From Halalkalicoccus sp. CGA53 (GTDB lineage Archaea > Halobacteriota > Halobacteria > Halobacteriales > Halalkalicoccaceae): a stretch of DNA of 64,000 nucleotides. A program made the position numbers and the translations under genes. The notes under the pieces were generated by a model that was not told the origin of the DNA, searched no databases, and was given only the letters and a program-made list of their open reading frames with translations. The stretch spans positions 1,116,001 through 1,180,000 of the forward strand of contig NZ_CP144125.1 of the NCBI RefSeq assembly GCF_036429475.1. Direction: 5' to 3'. Below are positions 7,755-17,564 of the stretch, one piece after another; the first letter of the stretch is position 1; each line of letters opens with the position of its first letter.

Positions 7755-8660
7755 TCACCCGATCCACTCGATCCCCAGCCCCTCGTGGACGACGAACTCC
7801 AATGCGTTGACGACGTAGTGGGCGACGATCACCAACAATAGGCTCTCCGTGAGCACGAACGCCGCCGCGAGGACGAAGCCGAGCAATCCCGTTACCACGA
7901 CGCCCGCGTTGCCCTGTGCGCTGTGGCCCAGCGCGAACGCAGCCGAGGAGACGACCGCGAGCAGCCACGGGTCGATCCCGAAGCCGGCGTGGACCGCGCC
8001 GATCAGCGCCGCCCGGAAGAGCAGTTCCTCGAACACGGCGATGATCGGGAGGACGACGAGGAGGAGGGCGACCCAGCCCTGCACGCCCTCGGGGGCGAGC
8101 AGTTCCCTGAGGGATTCGTCGCGGTCGATCCCGAACCGCTCGGAGACGGCCCCACCGACCTCGGAGGCGAGGTAGAGCGCGAGGCCGAGGCCGATCCCCC
8201 ACGCTGTGGCCTCCAGTCCCGTGATCTCACCGCCGATTCCGAGCGCCCACGCGGGTATCTCCGTCCACCACGCGGCGGCGACGAGCACGCCGAGGAACAG
8301 TCCCTGACTGAGCGCGACGTTCGCGAGCAACATCCCGGTGGTCAGCTCGACGTCGGGCTCGAGCGTGCGCTCGGCGGGCGTCGCCTGCTCGCTCTCGCCC
8401 CCGTGTTCGGGACGCAGACCGTCGGGCGTCGGTGTCGGTTCGGCCTCGCTCCCCTGGTAAACGACGAACTCGTCGGACGTCTCCGTGTGGGTGCTGTCGG
8501 CCCCCGGGCGGTCCGGTCCGGGTTCGGTCGACCGCTCACCGACCTCGCCCGTGTGGTCGGCGTCGCTCTCGGTTATCAGATCGGCGGAGGTACGCGCGAG
8601 AACGAGCAGGAGACCGAGGACGACGACCGTGATCCCGACGAACGTCGCCCAGTCGGTCAC
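7755..8660 (-). CDS. CPBP family intramembrane metalloprotease
   Basis: A 301-residue protein with one N-terminal membrane helix, an acidic linker (about residues 30-105) and six or so membrane segments carrying the CPBP/Abi motifs: EExxxR (Glu211, Glu212, Arg216), His246 and HxxxN (His281, Asn285). The complete motif set suggests an active glutamate-type intramembrane protease of the Rce1-like group. It starts three bases after the LonB stop codon, so it is cotranscribed with a membrane-anchored ATP-dependent protease. Its substrate is unknown. Confidence 0.85.
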   Translation of the reverse strand: MTDWATFVGITVVVLGLLLVLARTSADLITESDADHTGEVGERSTEPGPDRPGADSTHTETSDEFVVYQGSEAEPTPTPDGLRPEHGGESEQATPAERTLEPDVELTTGMLLANVALSQGLFLGVLVAAAWWTEIPAWALGIGGEITGLEATAWGIGLGLALYLASEVGGAVSERFGIDRDESLRELLAPEGVQGWVALLLVVLPIIAVFEELLFRAALIGAVHAGFGIDPWLLAVVSSAAFALGHSAQGNAGVVVTGLLGFVLAAAFVLTESLLLVIVAHYVVNALEFVVHEGLGIEWIG

Positions 8661-8663
8661 GCC

Positions 8664-10745
8664 TTACTGCGGGGTCGGGCTGCCGCCGGGGACGGCGTCG
8701 GTGAACGCCGGCCCGGTGACGCTCTTCAGCTTGTCCACGAGGCCGTCCTTCTTCGGCTCGCCGACCAGCGCGATGTCGAGCACCTCGCTGATGTGACTGA
8801 CCGGGATGACCTCGACCATCTCCTCGTACTCGTCTTCGATCATCACGTCCTGGGCGTTCGACGCCGGGATGATGATCGTCTCGATCCCCGATTTCGCGGC
8901 CGCCTCGATCTTGTGGGTCACCCCACCGACCGGCAGCACGTCCCCGCGCACGGAGAGCGAGCCGGTCATCGCGACGTTCTGGTCGACCGGGATGTCCTCC
9001 AGCGCGGAGATCACCGCCGTCGCGATCGAGATGCTCGCGGAGTCGCCTTCCACACCCTCGTAGCTCTGGAGGAACTGGATGTGGACATCCATCTCGTTGA
9101 CGTTCTTGTCCGTGAGCTTCTTGATGATCGCCGAGACGTTCTGTACGGACTCCTGGGCGATCTCCTGGAGCTTGCCCGTCGCGATCACCTCGCCGTGGCC
9201 CTGGGTGACCTCGGCCATGATCGGTTTGACGATACCGCTGTCCTCGCCCATCACGGCGAGCCCGTTGACCCGGCCGACGACCTCGCCCCGGTTCATCGAG
9301 ATGTCGTAGTCGCTGTAGCGCTCGATGTAGTTGTCCGCGAGCTGCTGTTCGATCGAGCGCGAGCGCTCTTTCGCCATCAGCACGTCCTCGCGGTCGGTGA
9401 ACTCCTTGCCCTGGCCGCGGGCGATGTCGCCCGCCACACGCACCAGCCCGCCGAGGTTGCGGAAGTGGAGCGTCAGGTGGCCCTTCCGGCCCGACCGTCG
9501 CTTCGCCTCGAGGATGATCTCCTCGATCGCCTCGCGCGAGAAGTGCGGCAGCTTGCCGTCGCGCTCGACCTCCTGGGCGACGAAGCGGGCGTACTTCCGG
9601 CGCATCTCGGGGTCGTCGTCGATGGTGTCGTCCATGAACACCTCGTAGCCGTAGCCTTTGATCCGCGAGCGAAGCGCCGGATGCATGTTCTCCAGGGCGT
9701 CCCTGTTGCCGGCCGCGACCATGACGAAGTCACAGGGGACGGGTTCGGTCTGGACCATCGCGCCCGAGGAGCGTTCGCTCTGGCCGGTGATCGAGAACTC
9801 GCCGTCCTGGATCGCCGTCATCAGGTGCTGCTGGGACTTCACGTCGAGCGTGTTGATCTCGTCGATGAACAGCACGCCCTTGTTCGCCTTGTGGATGCCG
9901 CCGGGCTCGACGCGGTCGTGACTCGGCGTCTCCATTCCGCCGGACTGGAACGGGTCGTGGCGCACGTCGCCGAGGAGCGCGCCGGCGTGGGCGCCCGTGA
10001 CGTCCTCGAACGGCGCCGCGGTGTGATCACCGTTGTTGACGAGCAGGTTCGGAACCATCGCGTCCGAGCCGCGCGAGGCGTACTTGAACGCGACGTAGAT
10101 GATCGCCGCGGCGATAATCCCCAGCAGGATGTTCCCGATGAACAGCGAGTAGCCGAGGATCACGATGATGATCAGCCACATGAGGATGGTGCGCATCGTG
10201 TTGCGCTTTCTGGCCTCCTCCTTGTGGGCCTCGACGATCTGCTCGCCCTTTCCTGCCGGCACGGTCCTGACCTTCGGCTCGTTGCCGTCGTCCGGGTTGT
10301 GGTAGACGAGGACGTCCTGGAGCTCCTCGTTCGGCAGCAGGTGGCTCATCGCTTTCGCCAGCATCGACTTTCCGGTCCCCGGCGAACCGATCATCAGCAC
10401 GTGGCGGCGCTGCTCTGCGGCCTTCATCACCGTCTCGCGGGCGAGGTCCTGCCCGATCACCTGATCGACCAGTCGGTCGGGCACCTCGATGTCGGCGGTG
10501 GACTCGACGCGGAGCCCACCCAGGAGGTCGTCCTCGTCGGGGTCCTCCTCGACGACGAGCTCGTCGTCGACGCCGACGTCGCTGCCCAGGTCGTCGAGCA
10601 GTCCACCGTCGCCGGTCTCCTCGTCACGAGCGGAGTCGTCGCTGGCCTCGTCGGCGGCCAGCTCCTCGCCGCTGGCCTCCGATCGATCGACCTCGTTCGC
10701 CTCCACCGTCGGAGGGTACTCGTCCGAATCGGTCTCCTTGCTCAT
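8664..10745 (-). CDS. lonB: Archaeal membrane-anchored ATP-dependent protease LonB
   Basis: A 693-residue archaeal LonB. It has an acidic N-terminal extension (1-80), Walker A GSPGTGKS (120-127), two close membrane segments inserted in the AAA+ module (about 185-221) and Walker B in VLFIDE. The C-terminal protease domain has the catalytic Ser569 (GDSAS) and Lys612 of the Ser-Lys dyad. LonB degrades unfolded and regulatory proteins at the inner face of the membrane and, as far as I recall, is essential in Haloferax. A TATA-like element near 10785 on this strand gives a short leader. Confidence 0.95.
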   Translation of the reverse strand: MSKETDSDEYPPTVEANEVDRSEASGEELAADEASDDSARDEETGDGGLLDDLGSDVGVDDELVVEEDPDEDDLLGGLRVESTADIEVPDRLVDQVIGQDLARETVMKAAEQRRHVLMIGSPGTGKSMLAKAMSHLLPNEELQDVLVYHNPDDGNEPKVRTVPAGKGEQIVEAHKEEARKRNTMRTILMWLIIIVILGYSLFIGNILLGIIAAAIIYVAFKYASRGSDAMVPNLLVNNGDHTAAPFEDVTGAHAGALLGDVRHDPFQSGGMETPSHDRVEPGGIHKANKGVLFIDEINTLDVKSQQHLMTAIQDGEFSITGQSERSSGAMVQTEPVPCDFVMVAAGNRDALENMHPALRSRIKGYGYEVFMDDTIDDDPEMRRKYARFVAQEVERDGKLPHFSREAIEEIILEAKRRSGRKGHLTLHFRNLGGLVRVAGDIARGQGKEFTDREDVLMAKERSRSIEQQLADNYIERYSDYDISMNRGEVVGRVNGLAVMGEDSGIVKPIMAEVTQGHGEVIATGKLQEIAQESVQNVSAIIKKLTDKNVNEMDVHIQFLQSYEGVEGDSASISIATAVISALEDIPVDQNVAMTGSLSVRGDVLPVGGVTHKIEAAAKSGIETIIIPASNAQDVMIEDEYEEMVEVIPVSHISEVLDIALVGEPKKDGLVDKLKSVTGPAFTDAVPGGSPTPQ

Positions 10746-10898
10746 AGAATGCGTTTCCGTACAGGTTTTGAAGGCCGCTCGACTGATATACTTTCTCCCT
10801 CACTCTGCGCCTCGTGCCGCCGAAAACCGGCCGATGCGACGGTGTCTGACGCGACCGTATCTCGCCACGCTTTTGCCGGTCGCCGTCGACTCCCGGGT

Positions 10899-11432
10899 AT
10901 GATTCGGGGGATCTACGTCGGTCGCTTCCAGCCCTACCACACCGGCCACCACCGGATGGTCACGCGCATCGCCGAGGACGACGACGTCGACGAACTCGTC
11001 CTCGGTATCGGGAGCGCCGACGCCTCTCACTCCGCCACCGACCCGTTCACCGCCGGCGAGCGTATCATGATGATCACGAAGTCGCTCGTCGAGTACGACC
11101 TCGTCACCTACGCGGTGCCGATCGAGGACCTGGACAGGAACTCCGTCTGGGTGAGCCACGTCCAGTCGATGAGCCCGCGCTTCGAGGTGGCATACTCGAA
11201 CAACCCGCTGGTCATCCAACTGTTCAGCGAGGCGGGCATCGAGGTCAGGCAGTCGCCGATGTTCGACCGCGAGGTGCTCGAAGGGGCGAACGTCAGGGAG
11301 CGGATGGTCGCCGACGACGGCTGGCGCGACCTCGTTCCGGACCCGGTCGAGGAGGTCGTCGACGAGATCGACGGCATCGAACGGCTCCGGCGGGTGAGCA
11401 GAAACGACGCGAACGGGAACGACTGGGAATGA
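10899..11432 (+). CDS. nadM: Nicotinamide-nucleotide adenylyltransferase (archaeal NadM)
   Basis: A 177-residue nucleotidyltransferase that joins NMN and ATP to make NAD. The family signature GRFQPYHTGHH (residues 8-18) is the HxGH-containing nucleotide-binding loop, and the length matches archaeal NadM. A TATA-like CTTTTG lies about 29 bp before the ATG, while the huge in-frame upstream extension is the antisense shadow of lonB. The stop overlaps the start of the SAM hydrolase gene (ATGA), indicating an operon. Confidence 0.93.
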   Translation: MIRGIYVGRFQPYHTGHHRMVTRIAEDDDVDELVLGIGSADASHSATDPFTAGERIMMITKSLVEYDLVTYAVPIEDLDRNSVWVSHVQSMSPRFEVAYSNNPLVIQLFSEAGIEVRQSPMFDREVLEGANVRERMVADDGWRDLVPDPVEEVVDEIDGIERLRRVSRNDANGNDWE

Positions 11433-12220
11433 TCACGCTCGCCTCGGACTTCGGCTCGCCCTATCCCGCCGCTATGCGCGGCGTGCTCCTCTCTCACACC
11501 GACGCTAGACTGGTCGACGTCGCCCACGACTTCCCCCGGGGTGACGTCCGCACGGCCGCGTTCTGGCTCGCCCGGACCCTGCCGACCTTCCCGCCCGCCG
11601 TCCACCTCGGTGTCGTCGACCCCGGCGTCGGTACGGACCGACGGGCGATCGTCGTCCGTGCGGGCGAGCACGCGCTCGTCTGTCCCGACAACGGGCTCTC
11701 GCTCCCGGCGGCCCGCGACCTCGCCGACGACTCCGACGAGGGCTCGATCGAGGCGTTCGAGATCGATTCAGCTACCGAGGAGTTCCCCGGGACCGACGGC
11801 TCCGGAGCGACGTTCGACGGCCGGGACGTCTTCGCGCCGGCCGCAGCCGCCGTCCACGAGGAGGGGGTCAACTCGCTCGAGGGGATCGCGTGGCTCTCGG
11901 CCACCGAGGAGGTCGAGGACCTCGCGTTCCCGGAGCCGGAGATCCAGGGCGAGCGCGCGCTCGGCGAGGTCCTCGTCGTCGACGGGTTCGGCACCGCGAT
12001 CACGAACGTCCCCGGCGAGTTTATAGAGGAGAACTTCGGCGAGGAGGTCGCGGTGAACGGGACGCGCGTCCCGGCCGAGCGGAGCTACGGGTTCGTGGGA
12101 CGAGGCGAGGCGCTCCTCACGGTGGGAGGCCACGGCAACGTCGAACTCGCGGTGAACGACGGACGCGGCGACGAGGCGTTCGGCGTCGGGGTCGGTACAG
12201 AGATCCGCGTCGACCGCTGA
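11429..12220 (+). CDS. S-adenosyl-L-methionine hydrolase (SAM hydroxide adenosyltransferase, DUF62)
   Basis: A 263-residue protein of the SAM hydroxide adenosyltransferase family, relatives of fluorinase and chlorinase. It shows the N-terminal LASDFGS with its conserved Asp, the HLGVVDPGVG segment near residue 53 and the VCPDNGL loop near residue 93. The enzyme splits SAM with an activated hydroxide to adenosine and methionine. It overlaps nadM by four bases. The link between NAD synthesis and SAM hydrolysis is unexplained, though both handle adenylate compounds. Confidence 0.88.
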   Translation: MITLASDFGSPYPAAMRGVLLSHTDARLVDVAHDFPRGDVRTAAFWLARTLPTFPPAVHLGVVDPGVGTDRRAIVVRAGEHALVCPDNGLSLPAARDLADDSDEGSIEAFEIDSATEEFPGTDGSGATFDGRDVFAPAAAAVHEEGVNSLEGIAWLSATEEVEDLAFPEPEIQGERALGEVLVVDGFGTAITNVPGEFIEENFGEEVAVNGTRVPAERSYGFVGRGEALLTVGGHGNVELAVNDGRGDEAFGVGVGTEIRVDR

Positions 12221-12258
12221 TCGCCCCCGCGGTCCGGTCGGGGCTGATTCGCCCTCGC

Positions 12259-13143
12259 TCAGCCGTTGACGACCGAGCCGCCGTTGACGTGGATCGTCTG
12301 GCCGCTCACGTACGAGGAGTCCTCGCTGGCGAGGTAGACGTACGCCGGGCCGAGTTCGCTCGGCTGTCCCGGTCTGCCGAGGGGGACGTTCTGGCCGAAC
12401 TCGGAGACCGCCTCGGGGTCGAACTGGCCGATCGTCGCCGGGATCAGCGGCGTCCAGATCGGTCCCGGGGCGACCTGGTTGACGCGGATCCCCTCGTCGG
12501 CGACCTGCTGGGAGAGAGAGCGCGTGAACGCGACGATCGCCCCCTTCGTCGAGGCGTAGTCGACCAGGATCTCCTTTCCCTCGTAGGCGACGACCGAGGT
12601 CGTGTTGACGATCGTATCGCCCTCCTCGAGGTAGGGGAGCGCCGCCCGCGCCATGTAGAAGTAGCCGTGGATGTTCGTCGCGAACGTCTCCTCCCACTGC
12701 TCGTCGGTGATCTCGGTCAGGTCGGTCTTCACCACCTGCATCGCCGCGTTGTTCACGAGGACGTTCAGGTCGCCGAACTCCTCGACGACGTCCTCGACCG
12801 CCTCGCGACAGAACCCGCTGTCGCGGACGTCGCCCTCCACGAGCAGACACTTCCCTCCCTCCGCCTCGACCATCCTCGCGGTCTCGCGGGCGTCGCCTTC
12901 CTCTTCGAGGTAGACGACCGCCACGTCGGCGCCCTCCCGCGCGAAGTGGACCGCCGCGGCCCGTCCGATCCCGCTGTCGCCGCCGGTGACGATCGCGACT
13001 TTCTCCTCCAGTTTGCCGCTTCCCCGGTAGTCGTCGCGGATGAACGCCGCTTCGGGCTCCATCTCGCCCTCGACGCCCGGCTGGTCGTCCTGTTCCTGCG
13101 GCTCGATCCCCTCCGCCTTCCGTTCCGCTGTCTCCTGGCTCAT
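12259..13143 (-). CDS. SDR family oxidoreductase (YhdF/general stress type)
   Basis: A 294-residue short-chain dehydrogenase with an extra N-terminal stretch of about 45 residues containing the charged EPEAAFIRDDYRGSGKLEEKVA, typical of the bacterial general-stress SDR group. TGGDSGIG (53-60), the VNNAA motif and YASTK are all present. The ATG at the right end was chosen over one 14 codons upstream because it starts this conserved extension. It converges on the SAM hydrolase gene. The substrate is unknown; sugars or alcohols are usual for the group. Confidence 0.85.
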   Translation of the reverse strand: MSQETAERKAEGIEPQEQDDQPGVEGEMEPEAAFIRDDYRGSGKLEEKVAIVTGGDSGIGRAAAVHFAREGADVAVVYLEEEGDARETARMVEAEGGKCLLVEGDVRDSGFCREAVEDVVEEFGDLNVLVNNAAMQVVKTDLTEITDEQWEETFATNIHGYFYMARAALPYLEEGDTIVNTTSVVAYEGKEILVDYASTKGAIVAFTRSLSQQVADEGIRVNQVAPGPIWTPLIPATIGQFDPEAVSEFGQNVPLGRPGQPSELGPAYVYLASEDSSYVSGQTIHVNGGSVVNG

Positions 13144-13280
13144 TGGTATCCCCGACCGGTAACGCACGCCCGATCGGACGCTCACGCTACGACGGCGCGA
13201 CGGTTGAGCGTGCGCGTTGCACTCTCATGGTCGGCGTCGGCTGTCTGCGTTCGTGTCCGTCGCGAAAAGACCCCGCTCCG

Positions 13281-14861
13281 CTAGTTCGCCGCGATGACGT
13301 CGTCGATGCGGACGATCATCGTCGCGGCCTCGGCGGCGCTTTCCACTGCTTCGCGCTTCACTGCGGCGGGGTCGAGGATGCCCTCCTCGACGGGGTCGCC
13401 GATCTGGCCCTTCTCGCCGGTGGCGATCACGCCCGCCCGTCCCTCGCGGTCGTGGGCAGCACGCAGGTCGACCAGCGCGTCGATCGGATCCATCCCCGCG
13501 TTGCGCGCGAGCGTCCGGGGCAGGATGTCGATCGCGTCCGCGAACGCCTCGACGGCGAGCTGCTTTCTCCCGGTGATGCCCGCGGCCTCGCTCCGGACGC
13601 GCTCGGCGATGGCGATCTCGGTCGCGCCCGCGCCGGGGACGACGCCGCCCTCGTCGAGCGCGGCGGCGACCACGTCGAGCGCGTCGTCGAGCGCGCGCTC
13701 CAGTTCGGAGGTGACGTGCTCGGTCGAGCCGCGGACGACGACGGTCACCGACTCGGCGTTCGCGCCGCCCTCGACGAACGCGAGTTCGTCCTCGCCGAAG
13801 CGCTCGACGTGGACGTGGTCGACGTGACCGAGGTCGCTGTCCTCGATGTCGTCGACCGAGCCGAGTCGCTTCGCGCCGGTCGCGCGGGCGATCGCCCGAG
13901 CGTCCTTGTTGTCGATGTCCTCGAAGGCGAGCACGCCGGCGTTCGCGAGCGCGCTCGCGACGCGGCCCTCGATGTCGTCGGTCACGAACGCGACGTCCAC
14001 GCCCGCCTCGACCAGTGCGTCGGCGTAGCCCTTGAGCTGGGCCTCCTCGGCCTCGATCGCGGCGTTGAGCTGGTCGATGTCCTCGATCGTGTACTCCGCG
14101 TCGATCTCGGTCTCTCTGATGTCGAGTTCGAGGTCGAGCACCGCGACGCTCGCGTCCTCGACCGACCGGGGCATGTTGTCGTGGGCGGGCTCCTCGTCGA
14201 CGACGACGCCCTTCACGAGCTCGGTCTCGGCGGAGCTACCGCCGACCTGCGTCTGCATCCGGACGTTCTCGCGCTCGACGCCGTCGTCGCCCTCGACCTG
14301 TCGGATCGTCTCGACGACGAGTTCGGCGAGCGTCTCGGCGGTGACGCCGCCGGTGCCCTTGCCGGTCATCGAGGACTCGGCGACCGAGCGGAGGATCTCG
14401 TCGGTGAGCTCCTCCTCTAACGTGACCTCCCCGATCGCCTCCTGGGCGATCGCCGCCGCCTCGTGGTAGCCCTCGACGATCGTCGTCGGGTGGACGTCGT
14501 CTTCGAGCAGGTCCTCGGCCTGGGCGAGCAGTTCGCCCGCGAGCACCGCCGCCGTCGTGGTGCCGTCGCCGACCTCTTCCTCCTGGCTCTCGCTCACCTC
14601 GACGATCATCTGCGCCGCCGGGTGCTCGATGTCCATCTCGTTCAGGATCGTCGCCCCGTCGTTCGTGACGACCATATCCCCCGAGGAGTCGACGAGCATC
14701 TTGTCCATCCCGCGCGGGCCGAGCGTCGTCCGTACCGCTTCGGCGACCGCTTTGCCCGCCGCGATGTTCGACTGCTGGGCGTCGCGCCCGCGCGTTCGCT
14801 CGCTGTCCTCGCCGAGAATCACTACGGGTAAGCCTCCCATGCGTCGCTGTCCTGATGCCAT
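13281..14861 (-). CDS. Thermosome subunit (group II chaperonin)
   Basis: A 526-residue CCT/thermosome subunit. The ATP-binding motifs are LGPRG (47-51), NDGATIL (67-73) and GDGTT (98-102). The apical domain follows, then the C-terminal PGAGATE segment near residue 415. It ends soon after VRIDDVI without the GGM-rich tail seen in many archaeal subunits, so it may be a diverged paralogue rather than the main subunit. A strong TATA box (CTTATATAG on this strand) lies about 35 bp upstream, as expected for a heat-responsive gene. Confidence 0.93.
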   Translation of the reverse strand: MASGQRRMGGLPVVILGEDSERTRGRDAQQSNIAAGKAVAEAVRTTLGPRGMDKMLVDSSGDMVVTNDGATILNEMDIEHPAAQMIVEVSESQEEEVGDGTTTAAVLAGELLAQAEDLLEDDVHPTTIVEGYHEAAAIAQEAIGEVTLEEELTDEILRSVAESSMTGKGTGGVTAETLAELVVETIRQVEGDDGVERENVRMQTQVGGSSAETELVKGVVVDEEPAHDNMPRSVEDASVAVLDLELDIRETEIDAEYTIEDIDQLNAAIEAEEAQLKGYADALVEAGVDVAFVTDDIEGRVASALANAGVLAFEDIDNKDARAIARATGAKRLGSVDDIEDSDLGHVDHVHVERFGEDELAFVEGGANAESVTVVVRGSTEHVTSELERALDDALDVVAAALDEGGVVPGAGATEIAIAERVRSEAAGITGRKQLAVEAFADAIDILPRTLARNAGMDPIDALVDLRAAHDREGRAGVIATGEKGQIGDPVEEGILDPAAVKREAVESAAEAATMIVRIDDVIAAN

Positions 14862-14890
14862 GTATCTCACCTGCAATGTCGTTAGCGGTT

Positions 14891-14900
14891 CTATATAAGC
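14891..14900 (-). promoter_or_regulatory. TATA box of the thermosome gene
   Basis: GCTTATATAG read on the minus strand is a near-ideal archaeal TATA box. It is centred about 35 bp before the thermosome ATG, so the leader would be only about 10 nt. There is no competing gene on this strand between the box and the start. Confidence 0.65.
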
Positions 14901-14987
14901 GTTTCTGTACGGGGAGCCGTGTGCTCCGGGTTCGCACTCCGTGAGACGAGCGATAGTCACCCGGGAGAGGGGGAGAACCGATCGCCG

Positions 14988-15920
14988 CTACCGCCAGTCG
15001 TGGCGTTCGACCGCCCGGTCGCGGCGCATCGACAGCCCGTTCGGGTTCCGGGTGCTCGTCCGGTCGCGGAACCGCGCGGCCAGGCCGTCTCTCGTACCTC
15101 GGAGGACGTTCTTCGAGATGCCGACGCCGCCGCCGAACCACGCGCTCGGGGGAAGAGTCCCCCCGAGCACGCTCCGCCCGGCAGCGACGCCGTCGCGCGC
15201 GGTGTGCCCCGCCATCCGGCGGACGACCGTCGGCCTGAGGCCGTAGTTCTTCGCCAGCCGGTAGGCGAGCGAACGGTACTTCCACGCCCAGCGGCGGTAC
15301 TCGCCGTCGGCGCTTGGGAGCTGTCGCGCGTCCCGCTCGCCCCCGTCCGCGGAGTACGGTCCCCTGACGCCCATCTCCGGGTGCCACTCGACCGTGCGCT
15401 TCTGGGCGGCCAGCCGGTGGGCGGCGTCGCGCGCGCCGCCGGTCTCAAGGTACTCGTCGAAGCCGTCGAGCGAGAGCGCCACCTCCCGGGTGAACGCGAC
15501 GTTCCCGCCGGCGAAGTAGCTCACCTCGCGGCCGGCGATCGAGCGCGACTCGAGTTCGTCGCCGGTCGCCCCGCCTCGAACGGTTCGTCGCGTGGGTCCG
15601 GTGACGCAGTCCGCACGGGAGAGCCCCTCGCGCAGGCTCGCCTCCCAGGTCGGCTCGACGCGGTAGTCCTGATCGACGAACGCGACGAGGTCCCCCGAGG
15701 CGACCGAGAGCCCCGCGTTGCGCGAGACGTTGATGTTGCGCTCGGGGAGTTCGACGAGCACGTCGACGTCGTCGCGGCCGTGGACCATCCCGCTCGTTCC
15801 GTCCGTGGAGGGCCCGTTGACGACGATCACCTCGCTCCCGGTGTGCAAAGAAAGGGCATCGAGACACTCCGACAGCCGCTCGCGCCCGTTGAGCGTCGCG
15901 ACCACCACCGAGAGCTCCAT
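14988..15920 (-). CDS. Family 2 glycosyltransferase
   Basis: A 310-residue GT-A type transferase. It opens with LSVVVATLNGRERL, has VNGPSTDGT around residue 40 and the acidic AFVDQD motif near residue 81 that would hold the metal-nucleotide sugar. The later GGNVAFTRE segment is the usual acceptor-side loop. No membrane helix is obvious. The C-terminal third is Arg-rich and may contact membranes or acidic polymers. The acceptor is unknown. It precedes the methyltransferase neighbourhood but has no tight coupling. Confidence 0.8.
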   Translation of the reverse strand: MELSVVVATLNGRERLSECLDALSLHTGSEVIVVNGPSTDGTSGMVHGRDDVDVLVELPERNINVSRNAGLSVASGDLVAFVDQDYRVEPTWEASLREGLSRADCVTGPTRRTVRGGATGDELESRSIAGREVSYFAGGNVAFTREVALSLDGFDEYLETGGARDAAHRLAAQKRTVEWHPEMGVRGPYSADGGERDARQLPSADGEYRRWAWKYRSLAYRLAKNYGLRPTVVRRMAGHTARDGVAAGRSVLGGTLPPSAWFGGGVGISKNVLRGTRDGLAARFRDRTSTRNPNGLSMRRDRAVERHDWR

Positions 15921-15960
15921 ACCCCCCGCATCTCTCCCGAGGGGCAAAAGCCCGACGCTC

Positions 15961-16677
15961 TCACCGCACCTGCGCGGTCCAGTAGCTCACCGAGGCGAAC
16001 CGATCGCTGGCGTTCGTCTCCTCGAGTCGCCCCTCGAGGCCGTAGAGCGCGCCGGCGACCGGTCCGGGGATCGCGCGGTAGAAGCCGTACGGCAGGAGGA
16101 AGTCGTGCTCCGCGCGGACGAGGTCGAGGTCGGCGCGGTCGACCAGTTCGTGGACGTCCCGCTCGGAGTAGAGCCGCGAACCCATCGGCAGCAGCCAGTT
16201 GTAGACCGTGCGCGTCGAGCGGTCGTTGAACGTGTCGAAGACGATCTCGCCGCTCGTCACGCGGCGCATCTCGGCGAGAAAGCGCTCCGGGTCGGGGATC
16301 AGGTGGAAAAACCGCATCGCGAGTACCGCGTCGAAGTGGTCGTCCGGGAACGGGAGTCGGGCGGCGTCACCCCGGACGAACTCGACGTGGTCCTCGACGC
16401 CCAGCTGTCGTGCTTTCACCCGGCCCTGCGAGAGCATCGCCGCGGAGATGTCGAGGCCGGTGATGTCCGCGCCACGCTCGGCGAGCATCACGGTGAAGCG
16501 GCCGGTCCCGCAGGCGATCTCGAGGACGCGCTTTCCCGACAGCGGCGAGAGCGCGTCGAGCACCGCCTGCTTCTCGCGGCGATCGATCAGACGGCCGCCG
16601 CGCGAGAAGCGCTTGTCGTCGTACTCCTCCGCGACCTCGGTCGTCTGGTACCACTCCTTGCCTTTCACTACACCCAC
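15961..16677 (-). CDS. Class I SAM-dependent methyltransferase
   Basis: A 238-residue protein with the SAM-binding motif I VLEIACGTGRF, motif II GLDISAAML and a post-motif segment DHFDAVLAMRFFHLI, which place it in the UbiE/Methyltransf_11 group. The substrate is not deducible; quinone, lipid or small-molecule C-methylation are common for relatives. The start is GTG; a second GTG three codons later is equally possible. It lies 40 bp upstream of the glycosyltransferase gene on the same strand. Confidence 0.82.
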   Translation of the reverse strand: MGVVKGKEWYQTTEVAEEYDDKRFSRGGRLIDRREKQAVLDALSPLSGKRVLEIACGTGRFTVMLAERGADITGLDISAAMLSQGRVKARQLGVEDHVEFVRGDAARLPFPDDHFDAVLAMRFFHLIPDPERFLAEMRRVTSGEIVFDTFNDRSTRTVYNWLLPMGSRLYSERDVHELVDRADLDLVRAEHDFLLPYGFYRAIPGPVAGALYGLEGRLEETNASDRFASVSYWTAQVR

Positions 16678-16714
16678 GTACTCGACCCGGGTGATAAAAC
16701 GGTACTGAAACGAC

Positions 16715-17113
16715 TCACTCCCCGCCGGTCGCGACGCCCCCGACCTCGATGCGGACGATCACCCGCTCCCCGCCCTCGTCGCCGTGGTGTGGGTACTCCT
16801 CGACGCCCATGTAACGCCGTGCGAGTGCGTCGATGTGCTCGACGGCACCCTCCTCGGTCACCTCCGCGACCTCGCCGCGGATCGAGATGTATCTGTACGG
16901 ATCGTCCGGGTCGAGTATCGAGAGTCCGACCTTCGAACCCCGCTCGACGTTTCGCTCCTTCTGCCGGCCGCGGGCGGTGTTCACCAGCACGTCACCGTCC
17001 TCGGCGTCGATCCACACCGGCGTCACCTGCGGCGTGCCGTCGGGCATCAGCGTCGCGAAGTGGGCGAACGACTCGCGTTCGAAGAGGTCCTGGTGGCTCT
17101 CGGGAATCGCCAT
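16715..17113 (-). CDS. Pyridoxamine 5'-phosphate oxidase-like (FMN/F420-binding split barrel) protein
   Basis: A 132-residue split beta-barrel protein with FAHFATLMPDGTPQVTPVWID near the start and SILDPDDPYRYISIRGEV in the middle, the pattern of the PPOX class of small FMN- or F420-binding oxidoreductases. In halophiles F420 is a likely cofactor, but the sequence cannot settle this. A TATA-like TTTTATT about 25 nt before the ATG supports the chosen start and leaderless translation. The gene is divergent from the HTH gene at 17241. Confidence 0.8.
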   Translation of the reverse strand: MAIPESHQDLFERESFAHFATLMPDGTPQVTPVWIDAEDGDVLVNTARGRQKERNVERGSKVGLSILDPDDPYRYISIRGEVAEVTEEGAVEHIDALARRYMGVEEYPHHGDEGGERVIVRIEVGGVATGGE

Positions 17114-17240
17114 GTCCTCACCTCGCCTCGACGGAATAAAAGCCCCTCCGACCGTGCTACTAGTACACCTTAAAGCATCCCTATTGTTTTCACATACATA
17201 TAGCCAACGCTTACCATGACGACCCGACCAGGACGGTACC

Positions 17241-17522
17241 ATGAGCACCAGTACGGCCGACGAGCGGGCGCGGGCGGGAGAGACGCTCCTCACCGACGAG
17301 GAGTACAGAGAGCGGCTGATCGAACTGCCCCCGAGCGCGAAGCTCGTCGCCAAAGTGCTGGAGAGCGACTCGCCGCTCTCGCAGGGCCAGCTCGCCGAGG
17401 AGTCGCTGCTCCCCGACAGGACCGTACGCTACGCGCTCAACAGGCTGGAGGAGGTCGGCATCGTCGGCTCTCGCTACAGCTTCCGCGACGCCAGAAAGCA
17501 GGTCTACTACCTGCACCGCTAG
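17241..17522 (+). CDS. Winged-helix (MarR/TrmB-like) transcription regulator
   Basis: A 93-residue protein with one winged-helix domain. The helix SAKLVAKVLESD, then LSQGQLAEESLLPDRTVRYALNRLEEVGIV forms the helix-turn-helix, and SRYSFRDARKQVYYL the wing. There is no ligand domain. Haloarchaea have many such small proteins, often acting on neighbouring genes. TATA-like CATACATATAG lies about 40 bp upstream, and an 8-bp palindrome TACTAGTA (17158-17165) lies in the divergent promoter region. Confidence 0.8.
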   Translation: MSTSTADERARAGETLLTDEEYRERLIELPPSAKLVAKVLESDSPLSQGQLAEESLLPDRTVRYALNRLEEVGIVGSRYSFRDARKQVYYLHR

Positions 17523-17564
17523 CTAAAGAGCGCGCTTTTTCCGCCGAGAACGAGACCGATCCGT

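Noticed and set aside
7923-11432. 1169-codon open frame on the plus strand
   Set aside because: It runs antisense to lonB and CPBP with a composition typical of GC-rich shadow frames; only its last part, from 10899, is real (nadM).
17158-17165. TACTAGTA palindrome as operator of the HTH gene
   Set aside because: Only 8 bp and common by chance in AT-rich promoter DNA; noted but not claimed.
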